From positions 21,970,711-22,034,710 of the forward strand of contig CM067455.1 in the NCBI GenBank assembly GCA_034508935.3: DNA of 64,000 nucleotides, read 5' to 3'. Made by a program: the position numbers and the translations under genes. Shown piece after piece: positions 1-10,770 of this stretch. How positions within the stretch are numbered: the first letter of the stretch is position 1; every line of letters starts with the position of its first letter. The notes below the pieces were generated by a model that saw only the letters and a program-made list of their open reading frames with translations, was not told where the DNA came from and ran no database searches. Source of the DNA: Berghia stephanieae. Its lineage: Eukaryota > Mollusca > Gastropoda > Nudibranchia > Aeolidiidae.

Positions 1-35
<35 letters not shown>

Positions 36-57
36 CTACTACTATTACTACTACTAC

Positions 58-120
<63 letters not shown>

Positions 121-775
121 TACTACTACTGCTACTACAACAACCACCACTACAACATCATCATCATCACTACCACTACTTCTACAACCACCAGCACCAC
201 ATCATCATCACAACCACTACTATTACAATACAACCACCACCACCACATCATCACTACCACTACAACCACACCACCACCACATCATCATTACCACTACAAC
301 TACTACAACAACCACCACCACATCATCATCATCACTACCACTACTACTACAACCACCACTACCACATCATCATCACTACCATGTGTACTACAACCACATC
401 ACAACCACATCAACATCACTACACCACTACTACAACCACTACCACATCATTAGCATCACGACCACAACTACTACAACTACTATACCACCACCACATCATC
501 ATCACTACAACTACTACTTCAACCACCACCACCACCATATCATCATCACTACCACTACTACAACAACCACCACCACCACATTATCACTACCACTACTACT
601 TCAACCACCACCACCACCATATCATCATCACTACCACTACTACTACAACAACAACCACTATCACATCTTCATTATCACTACCACTATTACTACAACCACT
701 AACACCACATCATCCTCACTACCGCCAGTACTACAATCTCTACCATTAGGTTTTGGCGCTTTACTCCATTTAAAA
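1..775. repeat. TAC/ACC/ATC trinucleotide microsatellite
   Basis: The first 135 bases are nearly pure (TAC)n. They grade into an imperfect ACC/ATC/ACA triplet mixture to about 770. Long open frames here (poly-Thr/His/Tyr) are products of the triplet period, not genes. The same CATCATCCCTACCACCAC vocabulary recurs at 28.59-28.68 kb (other strand), 41.29-41.72 kb and 50.65-50.76 kb, where it is part of a dispersed repeat. This tract may therefore be an expanded piece of that repeat. Confidence 0.95.
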
Positions 776-1297
776 TAAGGAAACTTTGGGATTGTATTTG
801 GCAATGTGTTTATGTATCATAATATAATTCTAATCAGTTATCTATTTAGAACTAAACAATATGTAAACACAATGCCAAATACCATTCCGATTCCTTGTTC
901 TTGTGTGCTGAAATTCCTCTTTCGGCATTGGAATTCCTACGAGTGGTGTCCGAAACTCCTGTGAGCCAAATTTAAAGTTGGCGTCTCTGCTTCCAGTTAT
1001 AATAACACCACTATTTTAATATATTGTATTTATCACTCTCCTCTCCAATGATGCCCTTGTTTTTAAAAAAATAATTGAATCTTCAGTTTGTCGAAGAGTT
1101 TCAGTCAATTTTTATAGAGCTCATTTACAGGTCTATGCCTTATTAAACAATCGTTTAAATGATTTACATCAATTAAACATATAACATTATTGCTATCTTA
1201 TTCAGGCATGTGTTATCTACACAAACCGTTCTGATCATATCAAATGAAAATGTTATTTACACATGTGTGTTTTTATTCCCATTTCGTCTCCAATTAG

Positions 1298-4200
1298 GCA
1301 TGGTTGACACAATCTTTGCAGACGTTGCCCAGCCGGATCAGGCTCGTATCGTCGCTGTTAACGCTCATAATTATCTGAAAAACGGAGGGCACATTGTCAT
1401 TTCTATCAAGGTAGGTCTTGCTTACAGTACAAGCTTGTCAATTTTCCTTATATAACAGTGCTGATGGTTTTCCTCGGATCCGCGGAAATCCGCGATTTTG
1501 GAGTCCAGAGGAGGAATTTCCCCGAAACAATGTGCTAGCAATGAGAGTTGATGTGTAGGAGGTGCAGTGTCCCACTCTCCAGAAGTTAGCTAGAATATCA
1601 ATGATATCTATCATCTCAATTGCTCTAAAAGTGGGGTTTAGTGCAGTAGAAATGGGGTTTAAAGGCAATCGTTCAAGATTTTCCTACTTTTTCACTTTTT
1701 GTCACCATCAGCAATGATATAACTTGTAAATTCTCAATCAATTTATAGAGCTCATTTACAGGTCTAGGTAGGTCTCATCTTACTTACAGTGCAAGGTTGC
1801 CAATTTTCTGTATATTTACGGAATTCAGTATGTTGTAAACCCTCAGAATATTTTCCAATCACCTGCTTAACGGGTGGAAAAAAGTAAGTACGAAATGTCA
1901 TTTCACTTAAGTTCAGCACTCAGAAAGCGGTCAGTCAGTCGATGTGTTTATGTAAAAGTTCAGCCAAATTTTTGTCTCCTGTATTGGCATCCCTGGAACC
2001 TTCTTTTTTAAAAAAAAAAATTATTTCATTTTTTGTCTGTATATTGTAATCAGCTCTTATGGTCATATTATTTTGAGTTCTTGTCTAAAATCTGTATGCA
2101 GTAATGAGACTATAATAATAATAATAATAAATAATAAAGTTTATTTGTATAGTGCACAATCCCGTTGACAAAACAGCTCTTAGCACACAAAATTGTAAAA
2201 CATCATTACAAGCATGTTTGTATACACACCCATTTATATAAGTGCGCGCACACACACACACACACACACCCTCACAAAGACACACACATTCACCAAAACG
2301 TGCATATGCATACAGAGATGAAAAATATCTGTTAACATGAATTATTGAATAAAGTCATATCAGGACATTTTACAATAATGATGGATGAAGGGAGATTATA
2401 ATATTATGTTGTGAGAATTTTGATGTAACAAATGTATATCTTATTAAAAGGATGTTTTATTTAATCTAGTGATCTCTCATACGATGAGATTTTATTGTTT
2501 CATAAGGCCATTAAAGATTTTTAAAATCTATTTAGATGGACTGGGTGGGGTTCCTGACCTCCCAAAGTGGGCAGGGAGGTACTTACCGTGTCTTCTATCC
2601 TCCTACATCTGTTTTCCAACGTGCTTTCTCTCTTTGTCTTGGAATGAGATTACTTTGTTTTTTATGTGGTTCTGGCCGAATACCCTAACTGGGAGGGAAA
2701 CAGTCAAATGTATATTTAAGCGTTTTGGGAGGTCAAATTAAAAAAAAAACACAAACAAACGTATTTTGATGGACATAGAAATTGTAGAAGATTCTTCTTC
2801 TGGTAAACATGTCAGCCAACCATTGCATTTTTTACGTATCCTTTCAATTTCTGATTCTGACACTGCTTCCACCTTCCTTTGTCCACTTTGTATCTCATTT
2901 GATGAAAGGGTTGTTTTTAATTTTTTAAATAAACATAGAATTTAAAATGGTGAGCTTTTATATAGTGCAATATCCACTAAAAGTGATCAACTAGCTTTAC
3001 AAGGGGCCCCTGGCCAACAGCAATGTTTAACATGAAGGACTGGACATGACGTCTGTTAGGTGATATTACAATTATTTTTGGACAGAGACAACACTGTTTG
3101 CGGCCAGGTACTCATTTTACACCTGCGTAGGTGAGAGAATGTGAGTAAAGAGCCTTCTCCAAGGACTCAACCATACGGCAGTGAGGCTTGAACCCAGGAC
3201 CTTCCGATCCGAAAGTGAGTGTCATACCACTAGACCACATAGCCACACAAATTGTACATGCATGAGAGATTGCTGGTCGGCATTCCGACCTATAAAGATT
3301 GCAGGACAAAAGCCTGCAAGCCAGCTGGGCGGGGTTCCTGACCTCCCATAATGGGCAGAGAGGTATATACTGTGTCTTCTATCCCCCTATGTCTGTTTTC
3401 CGACATGCTTTCTGTCTTTGTCTTGGAATGAGATTACTGGGTTTTGTCCTGGCTGGAGTCCTAGCTGGGAGGGAAACAGTCAAATGCATAGTTATTGTTT
3501 TGGGAGATGATATTTTTTTCCTTGTAAATCATCTCTCTGTTATGTGTTATTATATTTGTTATTTTGAATGTATAATGTAAGCATTTGAGTGTATTCCTCT
3601 TTGTTGGATGTTGTGCTTGTGTCCGGATGAAACTTATAGGTGATCTCAAACTAAGTACATTGGTGGTATGCTCTTGGAATCTACATCTGATCCCTATTTG
3701 TTCCCAGTTCCCCTGTCTTACTTTTTCTTGGGTGCTTTAATTGTAATTCTAGAACTTTTTCTTTCCCACTTACTTCCCACTTACTGGCGCTGATATGACC
3801 TTAATGTGTTGCAAGCGCCGTGAAACCCTTAAAAACAAACAAAACAAACCTGCCAGCCAGGGATAAGGATCACAGTAATATCTCATGTCATATTTTTACA
3901 CCTGTGTGCTCACTTGTGCGAATTTTGACGACACTACTGATTTTGTGACGTCAGCCTAGACAGACTGGCACCAAATGCCAAAAGTGACACGAGACAAGTG
4001 GTTTTCTTTGATTGGTTGATTATTATATCCTGGCTAACTGCTGTACAAAGTTAATCATATTTGATAAATTGCTGTATTTTAATCCACGCTAATTATTCAT
4101 ATTTGATAAATTGCTGTATTTTAATCCACGCCAATTATTCATATTTGTTAAATTGCTGTATTTTAATCCACGCTAATTATTCATATTTGATGAATTGCTG

Positions 4201-4892
4201 TATTTTAATCCACGCCAATTATTCGTATTTGATAAATTGCTGTATTTTGATCCACGCCAATTATTCATATTTGATAAATTGCTGTATTTTAATCCACGCC
4301 AATTATTCATATTTAATAAATTGCTGTATTTTAATCCACGCTAATTATTTGATTAAATCCAGGCCAACTGCATTGACTCAACCGCCGAGCCATCTGCCGT
4401 ATTTGCTGGTGAAGTGGAGAAGTTGAAGCAGGAGAAAATCAAGCCCAAGGAACAGTTGACGCTGGAGCCTTATGAGAGAGACCACGCTGTTGTTGTCGGA
4501 CAATACAGGTAACGTAGCTTGTTTTTGTTTTTATATTTTGTTGTTTTTCAGAGCTGCTGATTTTCCTGGGATAGTGGCTTTTTTTTTTTTTTTTTTGGAT
4601 TCAGAGGAAGATATCTCAATTTGTATTAAAAGTGGGGGTTAGTGCAGTAAAAATAGGCAATGATATGATGGTTTTCCTCGGATCCGCGGAAATCCGCGAT
4701 TTTTGAGTCAGTGGAGGAATTTCCTCCTTTTTTAAAAAGTTATATTTCCCTCGATCAAATGTACTGGCAGTGAGAGATTTGATGTGTGGTGGAACAAATA
4801 GGTGCAGTTTCCCACTCTCTAGAAGTTAGCTTGAGTATCAATGATAGTTTAACATCTCAATTGCTCTAAAAATGTTAACGTGTGTGTGTAGT

Positions 4893-4931
<39 letters not shown>

Positions 4932-5336
4932 GAATGCTGTAAAAATAAAGGGTTCTTAAAGGCAATGATTCGACATTTTCCTCCCTTTTCAGTTTTTGGC
5001 ACCATCAGCTATGTATATTATACAATGTTACGTAACTATCATATTGTATATGTAATGTTTGTATTTCGGCTTGAGTTGGCACCATCAGCTATGTATATTA
5101 TACAATGTTACGTAACTATCATATTGTATATGTAATGTTTGTATTTCGGCTTGAGTTGGCACCATCAGCTATGTATATTATACAATGTTACGTAACTATC
5201 ATATTGTATATGTAATGTTTGTATTTCGGCTTGAGTTTGCCCGATGGACCAATGCATTCCCCCCCCCCCCCCCCCCCCCCCCCTTTTTTTTTTTGACAAA
5301 TTGAGACATTATCACCACTGAATTAGATTATCATTA

Positions 5337-5367
<31 letters not shown>

Positions 5368-5403
5368 TTTCTAATCTCCAGACCGCCACCAAAACAGAAG
5401 TGA
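1298..5403 (+). CDS. FBL: Fibrillarin, last three coding exons (partial gene)
   Basis: Fibrillarin is the nucleolar 2'-O-methyltransferase of box C/D snoRNPs and acts in pre-rRNA processing. Three exons are visible. 1298-1410 encodes [18 protein letters not shown] onward to GGHIVISIK. 4363-4508 encodes [20 protein letters not shown] to [15 protein letters not shown]. 5382-5403 encodes the end, PPPKQK and stop. Each is bounded by AG/GT: acceptors at 1296-1297, 4361-4362 and 5380-5381; donors at 1411 (GTAGGT) and 4509 (GTAACG). The codon phases join without a break. Together they give about 94 residues, the C-terminal third of a protein usually about 300-320 residues long, covering the end of the methyltransferase fold. 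Upstream exons (GAR domain, SAM-binding part) are not found between 775 and 1297, so they lie before the window. Intron 1 (about 2.95 kb) and intron 2 (about 0.87 kb) are filled with repeats. The family assignment is firm from recognisable sequence. Confidence 0.95.
1461..1690. repeat. Interspersed repeat, copy 1 (FBL intron 1)
   Basis: The block begins with TGGTTTTCCTCGGATCCGCG, then AAATCCGCGATTT, and runs on past the AGAAGTTAGCT and CTCAATTGCTCTAAAA motifs. The same block, in the same order, lies in the next intron at 4671-4990. The GGATCCGCGGAAATCCGCG core is itself partly self-complementary. The family is not recognised. Confidence 0.7.
2105..2300. repeat. (AAT)n and (CA)n microsatellites
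   Basis: AATAATAAT repeats lie at about 2110-2140 and (CA)n at about 2249-2270. The sequence between them resembles the tail of the tRNA-type SINE (TTATTTGTATAGTGCACAATCCC). No gene is seen. Confidence 0.7.
2530..2740 (+). repeat. Unclassified dispersed retroelement tail, copy 1 (short)
   Basis: The block starts CTGGGTGGGGTTCCTGACCT, contains TCTGTTTTCCAACGTGCTTT, and ends GGGAGGGAAACAGTCAAATG plus A-rich sequence. It matches the first part of the longer copies at 3321-3840 and 7245-7760. Confidence 0.65.
2951..3246 (-). mobile_element. tRNA-derived SINE (family 1)
   Basis: Read on the minus strand the head is GTGGCTATGTGGTCTAGTGG (A-box region), followed by GGGTTCAAGCCTC (B box) about 45 bases later. 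The body has the marker TGAGTCCTTGGAGAAGGCTC and the element ends in ATATAAAAGCTCA. Four other copies of this family occur in the window (11788, 16851, 21664 and 44018). Such SINEs are transcribed by RNA polymerase III and need a partner LINE to move. Confidence 0.85.
3321..3840 (+). repeat. Unclassified dispersed retroelement tail, copy 2
   Basis: About 520 bp, alignable over its whole length to 7245-7760. It ends in a GC-balanced stretch (ACTGGCGCTGATATGACCTT, then GTGTTGCAAGCGCCGT) in which GGCGCT and AGCGCC could pair, followed by an A-rich tail. This end structure suggests the 3' tail of a non-LTR retroelement or its SINE partner. No coding domain is recognised. Confidence 0.6.
4052..4352. 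repeat. 42-bp minisatellite in FBL intron 1
   Basis: About seven tandem units, each containing TTGATAAATTGCTGTATTTT and ATCCACGCCAATTATTCATA. The 42-bp period keeps one frame open, so an ORF appears that is not a gene. The last partial unit runs into the splice acceptor of the next FBL exon (ATTAAATCCAG at about 4352-4362). Confidence 0.9.
4671..4990. repeat. Interspersed repeat, copy 2 (FBL intron 2), with G36 run
   Basis: This is a second copy of the 1461-1690 block in the same orientation. It is longer because of a 36-base G run at 4895-4930 and extra spacer. Both copies end near TTTTCCTMCTTTTTCA. Two copies in adjacent introns suggest local duplication or two independent insertions. Confidence 0.7.
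4998..5237. repeat. Exact 3 x 80-bp tandem repeat in FBL intron 2
   Basis: Three consecutive 80-bp units start GGCACCATCAGCTATGTATA at 4998, 5078 and 5158. They look identical apart from the final base or two. The tract lies between the G36 run (4895-4930) and the C25 run (5259-5283). Such identity means either recent slippage or amplification, or an assembly artefact. Confidence 0.9.
5259..5368. repeat. C25 homopolymer, T run and (ATT)n
   Basis: A 25-base C run (5259-5283) is followed by T11 and, after about 45 bases, an (ATT)n tract at 5338-5368. The latter forms part of the pyrimidine-rich region before the last FBL exon. Confidence 0.85.
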
Positions 5404-5574
5404 TTGCCACCCCAATTCATCCCATCTATTCAATGTTTTCATCCATTTGTTGTCACTACACTACTGGGCCACAATAGGCATCATTACACATTCGTATTCG
5501 TCGTCGTCATTGGATATTTTTATATTTCATATTGGAAGATAGATATACTTTAAGGGACATCGTCTTTGAATAAA
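5404..5574 (+). promoter_or_regulatory. FBL: FBL 3' UTR with poly(A) signal AATAAA
   Basis: After the TGA stop at 5401-5403, about 165 bases run to AATAAA at 5569-5574. A (TG)n microsatellite at 5579-5622 follows immediately. The position fits the cleavage signal of the fibrillarin transcript; its use is inferred. Confidence 0.6.
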
Positions 5575-5577
5575 TGA

Positions 5578-5578
<1 letters not shown>

Positions 5579-5622
<44 letters not shown>
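5579..5622. repeat. (TG)n microsatellite
   Basis: (TG)n with one T interruption, just after the FBL poly(A) signal. Confidence 0.95.
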
Positions 5623-6096
5623 GACCGAATGAATTTTCTTTTAATTTTAGTCTAACTTATCCTAAGACTTTTAGCAATTGTAACAATCAATACAAATACA
5701 GCCCTCTGACCCTGAAATGACCTAAAGACCTGCCTAGCTAGTACTAAAAAGTCGTAGAAATACGAATTTTTGACTCCAGCTACAGAGCTACTTAGGTCTC
5801 TTTGACTCAATAAATCTTGTTGAAAAGGAAAGTTTAGCTCCTTGTAACGTATATTTAGGACTTTGGAGCATTTTTGGACCATGCTAGGAGAAAATTGTTT
5901 ATTTCCAAAGCTATTTAAAGTGATTTTTTTTTCTTTCCCCCTTGGAAACTACGAATTTTTGAACTTTTAAGTTGGCATCTCTGGGGTAGTAAGGCCGTAT
6001 CAGTGGTGTTTTGTGGCATCGCTGGGGTAGTAAGGCTGTATCAGTGGTGTTTTGTCTGCTTGGATAAAGACTTTATTTCTGTACATATTCATCTCG
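5623..6096. other. No gene seen; short 37-bp duplication
   Basis: The FBL-distal spacer has no recognisable gene. At 5983-6055 a unit of about 37 bp (GGGGTAGTAAGGCYGTATCA then GTGGTGTTTTGT) occurs twice in tandem. Confidence 0.5.
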
Positions 6097-6684
6097 AGTA
6101 GACCTGCCATCTTCTTGTCAATAATAGAATTTTGTTACAAAACATCAGATCAATAACAATGTGAAATTGAATCTAAGCTTCAATTTAATATACGAAAACA
6201 GATAAATTGGACGTTTCAGGTTTCCCCTTTATGAACAAAGAACGATGAATGAAACACTTTATATGAATGGGATAATGTGGTAGTGGCTTTGTTTAGATAA
6301 GATGAATGATACATCTTTACAACGCCACTACCACATTGTCTCATTCCTCTGTAATATATATCAAACACGGAACATTTTGGGCTCGAAGCCCTTCTTCAGC
6401 ACATCCAGTAATAGAAAATTCCAATAAGAACACGATTACATCACTTACAATCCAGACATATGACAGAAAAGGTCATTGGTATTTCTCGTCAGTTTGTACG
6501 ATCTCCCACGAAACGTGCCAAAATATTTCTCTGTTTCTGGTGTATTATTGTATTTGCCATTAGCTGAAGAAGTATTTTGAGCCCAAAAATGTCCCTGTTT
6601 TGTATTTTGTTACATATGGTTAATTCCCAGCTTAGTTTTTAACGTAATATTTGACAAGGCAGGTCTATTTTGTTGACGCATTTT
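6097..6684. mobile_element. Foldback (inverted-repeat) element, unclassified
   Basis: The outer arms pair: TAGACCTGCC with CTTGTCAATAAT near 6100-6125, and the reverse complement near 6645-6684 (ATTTGACAAGGCAGGTCTAT). The inner arms pair as well: 6362-6399 (ACGGAACATTTTGGGCTCGA) with 6563-6600 (GAGCCCAAAAATGTCCCTGT). A third small pair, GTAGTGG/CCACTAC, flanks 6280-6332. Nested inverted repeats of this kind are typical of foldback elements. No transposase frame is present. Confidence 0.55.
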
Positions 6685-6757
6685 GAGACTAATAAATGAT
6701 TTATATAATTGACAAACAATTTTGTTGGTCTGTTTGCTTTTTCTAAACGCTTTATGA

Positions 6758-7000
6758 ACGGCGAAGTGGCCGAGTGGTTAAGGCATTGCACTGTGACCCG
6801 GGTTCGAGCCCTGCTTCAGGCACTTTCGTTTTTTTTTCTTGAGCAAGATTATTAACCCCCAATTTGCTCGCTTGGACAACATGGGTGATTCCTGTTGACA
6901 TCAGACATCTTGTTTGATGAGTTATCTATATTCCTTCGTGGAATGCCGAGGGGACGATATCTTATGATGTCGTGGCGGAAAAGGCATCATTTTTTTTATG
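6758..7000 (+). mobile_element. tRNA-derived SINE (family 2)
   Basis: The head GAAGTGGCCGAGTGGTTAAG is a strong RNA polymerase III A box. GGGTTCGAGCCC at about 6800 is a B box. The anticodon arm is shortened and no acceptor stem pairs, so it is a SINE or pseudo-tRNA rather than a working tRNA-Ser/Leu. A body of about 170 bp follows. A short fragment of the family-1 SINE tail (minus strand, ATATAGTGCAATA) lies just beyond at 7021-7048. Confidence 0.6.
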
Positions 7001-7244
7001 AACCCATGGTACAACAACAAATGAGCTTTTATATAGTGCAATAAGTAGTTTGGACCATGGCCTTTGTCCATCATCCCTGTCCCCTCCCCATAGTCTCATC
7101 CACGCAGTAAGTAAGTAGGTCATGTGTATCTAACCTACAAACCTTTTTAATATGAATATGAGCAGTTTGAGAAAGTGGCAACCAAATGGCCGGGGATTGT
7201 AGGTCATATGTATCTAACCTAAAAACCTTTTTAATATGAATATC

Positions 7245-7760
7245 TGGGTGGGGATCCTGACCTCCCGTAGTGGGCAGGGGGGTACATACTGTGTCTTCTA
7301 TCCCCTTATATCTGTTTTCCAACTTGCTTTCTGTCTTTGTCTTGGCATGAGATTACTTGGTTTTGTCCTGGCCCTGGCCGGAGTCCTAGATGGGGGGGAA
7401 ACAGTCAAATGCATAGTTATTGTTTTGGGAGATGATATTTTTTTCCTTGTAAATCATCTCTCTGTAATGTATTATTATTATTTTAATGTATAATGTAGGC
7501 ATTTGAGTGTATTCCTCTCTGTTGGATTTTGTGCTTGTGTCTGGATGAGACTTATAGGTGATCTCAAACTGGGTGCATTGGTGGTATGCTCTTGGAATCT
7601 ACAATCTGATCCCTATTTGTTCCGAGTTCCCCTATGTCTTACTTTTTCTTGGGTGCTTTAATTGTAATTCTAGAACTTTTTACTGTCCCATTTTCTTCCT
7701 TTTTACTGGCGCTGATATAACCTTAATGTGTTGCAAGCGCCGTAAAAGGGAAATTCCACG
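7245..7760 (+). repeat. Unclassified dispersed retroelement tail, copy 3
   Basis: Near-complete match to 3321-3840, including the GGCGCT...AGCGCC hairpin-like end at about 7708-7742. It lies directly upstream of a LINE 3' fragment at 7790. The two could be one composite element, but the junction shows no target duplication that would decide this. Confidence 0.6.
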
Positions 7761-7796
7761 GGTAACGGACTGACAAATCAGACAAAAAACACTGAG

Positions 7797-8310
7797 CGGC
7801 ATTGCACCACCAAGCCTTAGACGACAAGATGCTAATCAGAGGATGCATGCAAGAATTGACAAAACCACAGATAAAATCCCCATAAAATCAATCATAAAAG
7901 GGCACCTTCAACAACAAGACTCAAATCGAGAAGACCTTTCCACCTAACAATAATGGCAGACTTCAGTGTTGAGGAAAACTGGAGAGAAATGTGGAACAGG
8001 GAAACACCAAGAGGAGGAAACATCATTAAAGATCCAACCAAAAGAGTGTCTGCATTCAATAAGCCCAGGAAATATTAGATTTCCTCAAATCGCCTCTTAA
8101 CTGGACATGGCAGAATTGCTTCAAATATGTGCAGATGGAAACTTGGAAAAAGTCATACCTGCCAGAAATGTCAGGCAGCCCCAGAGACCAGCGATCACAT
8201 CGTCCTTCACTGTCCAGTCACTAAACTTGAAGGTGGCTACAAAACCGTCTTTAGGGCGGAAGAAGACTTTATTAGATGGGTTGACGAAATATATTTGGAG
8301 GTGTAGCCAT
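7797..8310 (+). mobile_element. LINE 3' fragment (Jockey/CR1-like), truncated
   Basis: A broken frame encodes the C-terminal zinc-binding region of a non-LTR polymerase: CQKCQAAPETSDHIVLHCPV around 8160-8220, preceded by KTTDKIPIKSIIKGHLQQQD near 7860-7915. The 5' part (endonuclease, reverse transcriptase) is absent and the frame has stops, so it cannot move by itself. A related copy lies on the opposite strand at 9650-10770, giving a tail-to-tail pair. Confidence 0.7.
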
Positions 8311-8316
8311 ACGCTC

Positions 8317-9186
8317 CTACTACCTATATAGATGTAGTTGGACTGCAATGTGAGAAGATAGAACATTTTCTATTTGGAATATTTTTATCAAGATATCGAG
8401 AGAAAAAAAGAAAAAAATAGTCATTTTTGGGGGGAAGGGGTGGGGGTAGATTGTAACTCATTCGCATTGTCTGACGTATTTAGTCACAATGTAAAATTAG
8501 ATCATTTTTATTTAGAAATAAAAGTTTTTGGTGTTAAAACAGTTAGTGTTGACAAGTTTGGAACAACAATAACAATAAATTTGAACACAGTAACAAGAAA
8601 TTTCACAAATAAGAATGTTACGTAAAATTTGCCGTTCTGCATGTAAATTGCTTCTTTATTCTAGCGAAAAGCTAATAGGAGAATCTTTTCGAAAAAAAAT
8701 GGTCATTGAAAAACGTATCTTATGTCACTGTCTTTTCCTGTTCCTGTCTACCCCATACAGCCATCCAACCCCTTTGTCAACCCTATCATGTATACATTCT
8801 AAATAATACATTATAGCCTCTCTAAAAATTACACGATGATGTCTCATTGAAAGAAGATGATGATTGTTTGTTTTTTTTTGTCTAATAGAAATCAGATAAT
8901 AAACCGCAGTTTTACAGATTAATTGATTAAACCTATATATTTCTTCTACAATTAAAATAAACTCTTTTAGATCTTTAACATTTTAAGACAAATTCTATTT
9001 AAGGGAATTTAATTTTTTCACTAAATAAGTCAGACAATGCGAATGAGTTACAAGCTACCCCCACCCCTTCCCCCAAAATAACTATTTTTTTCTTTTTTTT
9101 TTTTCGACATCTTGATAATAAACAATTCAAATAGAAAATGTTCTATCTTCTCACATAGCAGTCCAGCGACATATATAGGTAGTATT
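8317..9186. mobile_element. TIR element with about 165-bp arms, non-autonomous
   Basis: The left arm 8317-8485 and right arm 9020-9186 are near-perfect reverse complements. Both hold TGTGAGAAGATAGAACATTT, a GGGGAAGGGGTGGGGGTAG block and TAACTCATTCGCATTGTCTG. The core (about 8486-9015) has no convincing gene. A related core without arms lies at 40084-40565, so the unit is a dispersed repeat. The family is unknown; target-site duplications are obscured by flanking LINE sequence. Confidence 0.65.
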
Positions 9187-9655
9187 TTTAATTCAGAAAA
9201 GTGGGTGGAGCAGGCCCTTATGTTGGTAACAACAAGAGATAAAGTGAGTAGAAAAGTGCCAAAAGACAATACAGAATAAAAAAAAAAAATTACGGTGGTG
9301 GTGGGGTTTGAACCTGCGACCTTATTGGTACGACAACTCCGCCTGGCCGGTGAGAGCGTGACTCTACCGTATGAGCTATCCACGAATCCAAGAAAATTCG
9401 TATCAAACTCAGGTCATTCATTATTATCTAGTGCCTTCTCTCACCGACTACTGGAGGTAGCGGGTACACACACAAACACAACCATCGCAAAGTTACCTGG
9501 CCAGCAGTTAAGCTTAATGGCCAATATTCTCAACACAAACATATAACATAGAAACAACTGAGACATTGAGTATGCTCCAGTATATGGGGTTAATTTTTAA
9601 TTCTGAAAAGTGGGTAGAGCAGGCACTTATGTTAGTAACAACAAGAGATAAAGAC
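9187..9655 (-). mobile_element. tRNA-related SINE (family 3) between two 60-bp repeats
   Basis: On the minus strand GTGGATAGCTCATACGGTAG and CGCAGGTTCAAACCCCACCA (about 9290-9385) resemble A and B boxes. A segment of about 60 bp (AAAAGTGGGTGGAGCAGGCC ... AACAACAAGAGATAAAG) stands on both sides, at 9188-9243 and 9593-9652. A diverged version occurs at 21985-22040 next to another tRNA-like sequence. Confidence 0.5.
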
Positions 9656-10770
9656 GGTTTCGTAGCCACCTTCAAGTTTAGTGACTGGACAGTGAAGGAC
9701 GATGTGATCGCTGGTCTCTGGGGCTGCCTGACATTTCTGGCAAGTTTCCATCTGCACATATTTGAAGCAATTCTGCCATGTCCAGTTAAGAGGCGATTTG
9801 AGGAAATCTAATATTTCCTGGCGTTATTGATTGCAGGCACTATTTTGGTTGGATCTTTAATGATTGTTTCCTCCTCTTGGTGTTTCCCTGTTCCACATTT
9901 CTCTCCAGTTTTCCTCAACACTGGAGTCTGCCATTTTTTTAGGTGGAAAGGCCTTCTCGATTTGAGTCTTGTTGTTGCAGGTGCCCCTTTATGATTGATT
10001 TTATGGGGGTTTTATCTGTGGTTTTGTCAATTCTTGCAGGCATCCTCTGATTAGCATCTTGTCTAAGGCTTGGTGGTGCAATGCCGCTCAGTGTTGGGAG
10101 CCAATGAGTTGGAGTTGACTTGAGGCATTCTGTTATAATTCTCATTGATTCTCTTATTCGGATGCCAATGCGGTTTACATGTGGGATCATCATACAAACA
10201 AGAGCACAGTATTCTCCCACACTATAGCACAGTGCCAAAGGAGACGTTCTTAGTACCTGTGGTTAGGCTCCCCAGGTGATACTTGCAAATTTTCTCACCG
10301 GATTGTTTCTTTTTGCAACTTTATTTGCGGTTCCCTCAATGTATTTTGCGATAGTTTAGTTGTCTGTCCAATGTAATGCCAAGGTATTTAGGATTAGGGT
10401 CTGGGGGTAATATTGAGTTACCTGCGGTGATCTTCATTTCTTTTGTTGCCTCTCGATTATTCAAGGGGAAGTTTGTGGATATTGAATTGGTGGTATTCAT
10501 TATTAGGTTCCATCTATCAAAATATTGTTTCAGGCGGGTGGTGTCTTTGCTTAGAGTTTCTTCAATCTCTTTCCAGTTTTTCGATTGATAGGCTAAGGCC
10601 CAGTCATCATCGTATCCAAGTTTGATTTCTTCGCAGTTTGGCATGTTGGAGATATAAACATTGAAGAAAGTTGGTGCCAACCTGAACCTTGTGGTACCCC
10701 AATTTTAATTTTGCTTGTTTTGCTTTTGTTTTCTTCCAATATGACATGGAATTGTCTTTTGCCAGTCACC
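9656..10770 (-). mobile_element. LINE fragment (Jockey/CR1-like): reverse transcriptase end and C-terminal zinc region
   Basis: Read on the minus strand from about 10770, it encodes GKRQFHVILEENKSK, GVPQGS, then APTFFNVYISNMPN and KLGYDDDWALAYQ (the catalytic box, YDDD where YADD is usual). PKYLGITLDRQLNYRK follows, then ESMRIITECLKSTPTHWLPT and the zinc region shared with 7797-8310. The open stretches are 10336-10680 and 9939-10238. A small frame slip separates GVPQGS from APTFFN and further breaks follow, so it is a dead, 5'-truncated copy. The assignment to a Jockey/CR1-type LINE rests on motif style and is not clade-exact. Confidence 0.75.

Noticed and set aside
4061-4426. 121-codon ORF with [13 protein letters not shown] repeats
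   Set aside because: Produced by the 42-bp minisatellite and running into an FBL exon in another frame.
6363-6400. Hammerhead-ribozyme-like text on the minus strand (CTGAAGA, then GGGCT-TCG-AGCCC stem)
   Set aside because: The canonical CUGAUGA box is altered, the GAAA box after stem II is absent, and no third stem with a UH cleavage site is visible. It fits better as part of the foldback arms.
6758-6830. Possible tRNA-Ser/Leu gene
   Set aside because: A and B boxes are good, but there is no acceptor stem and no proper anticodon arm, and a SINE body follows.
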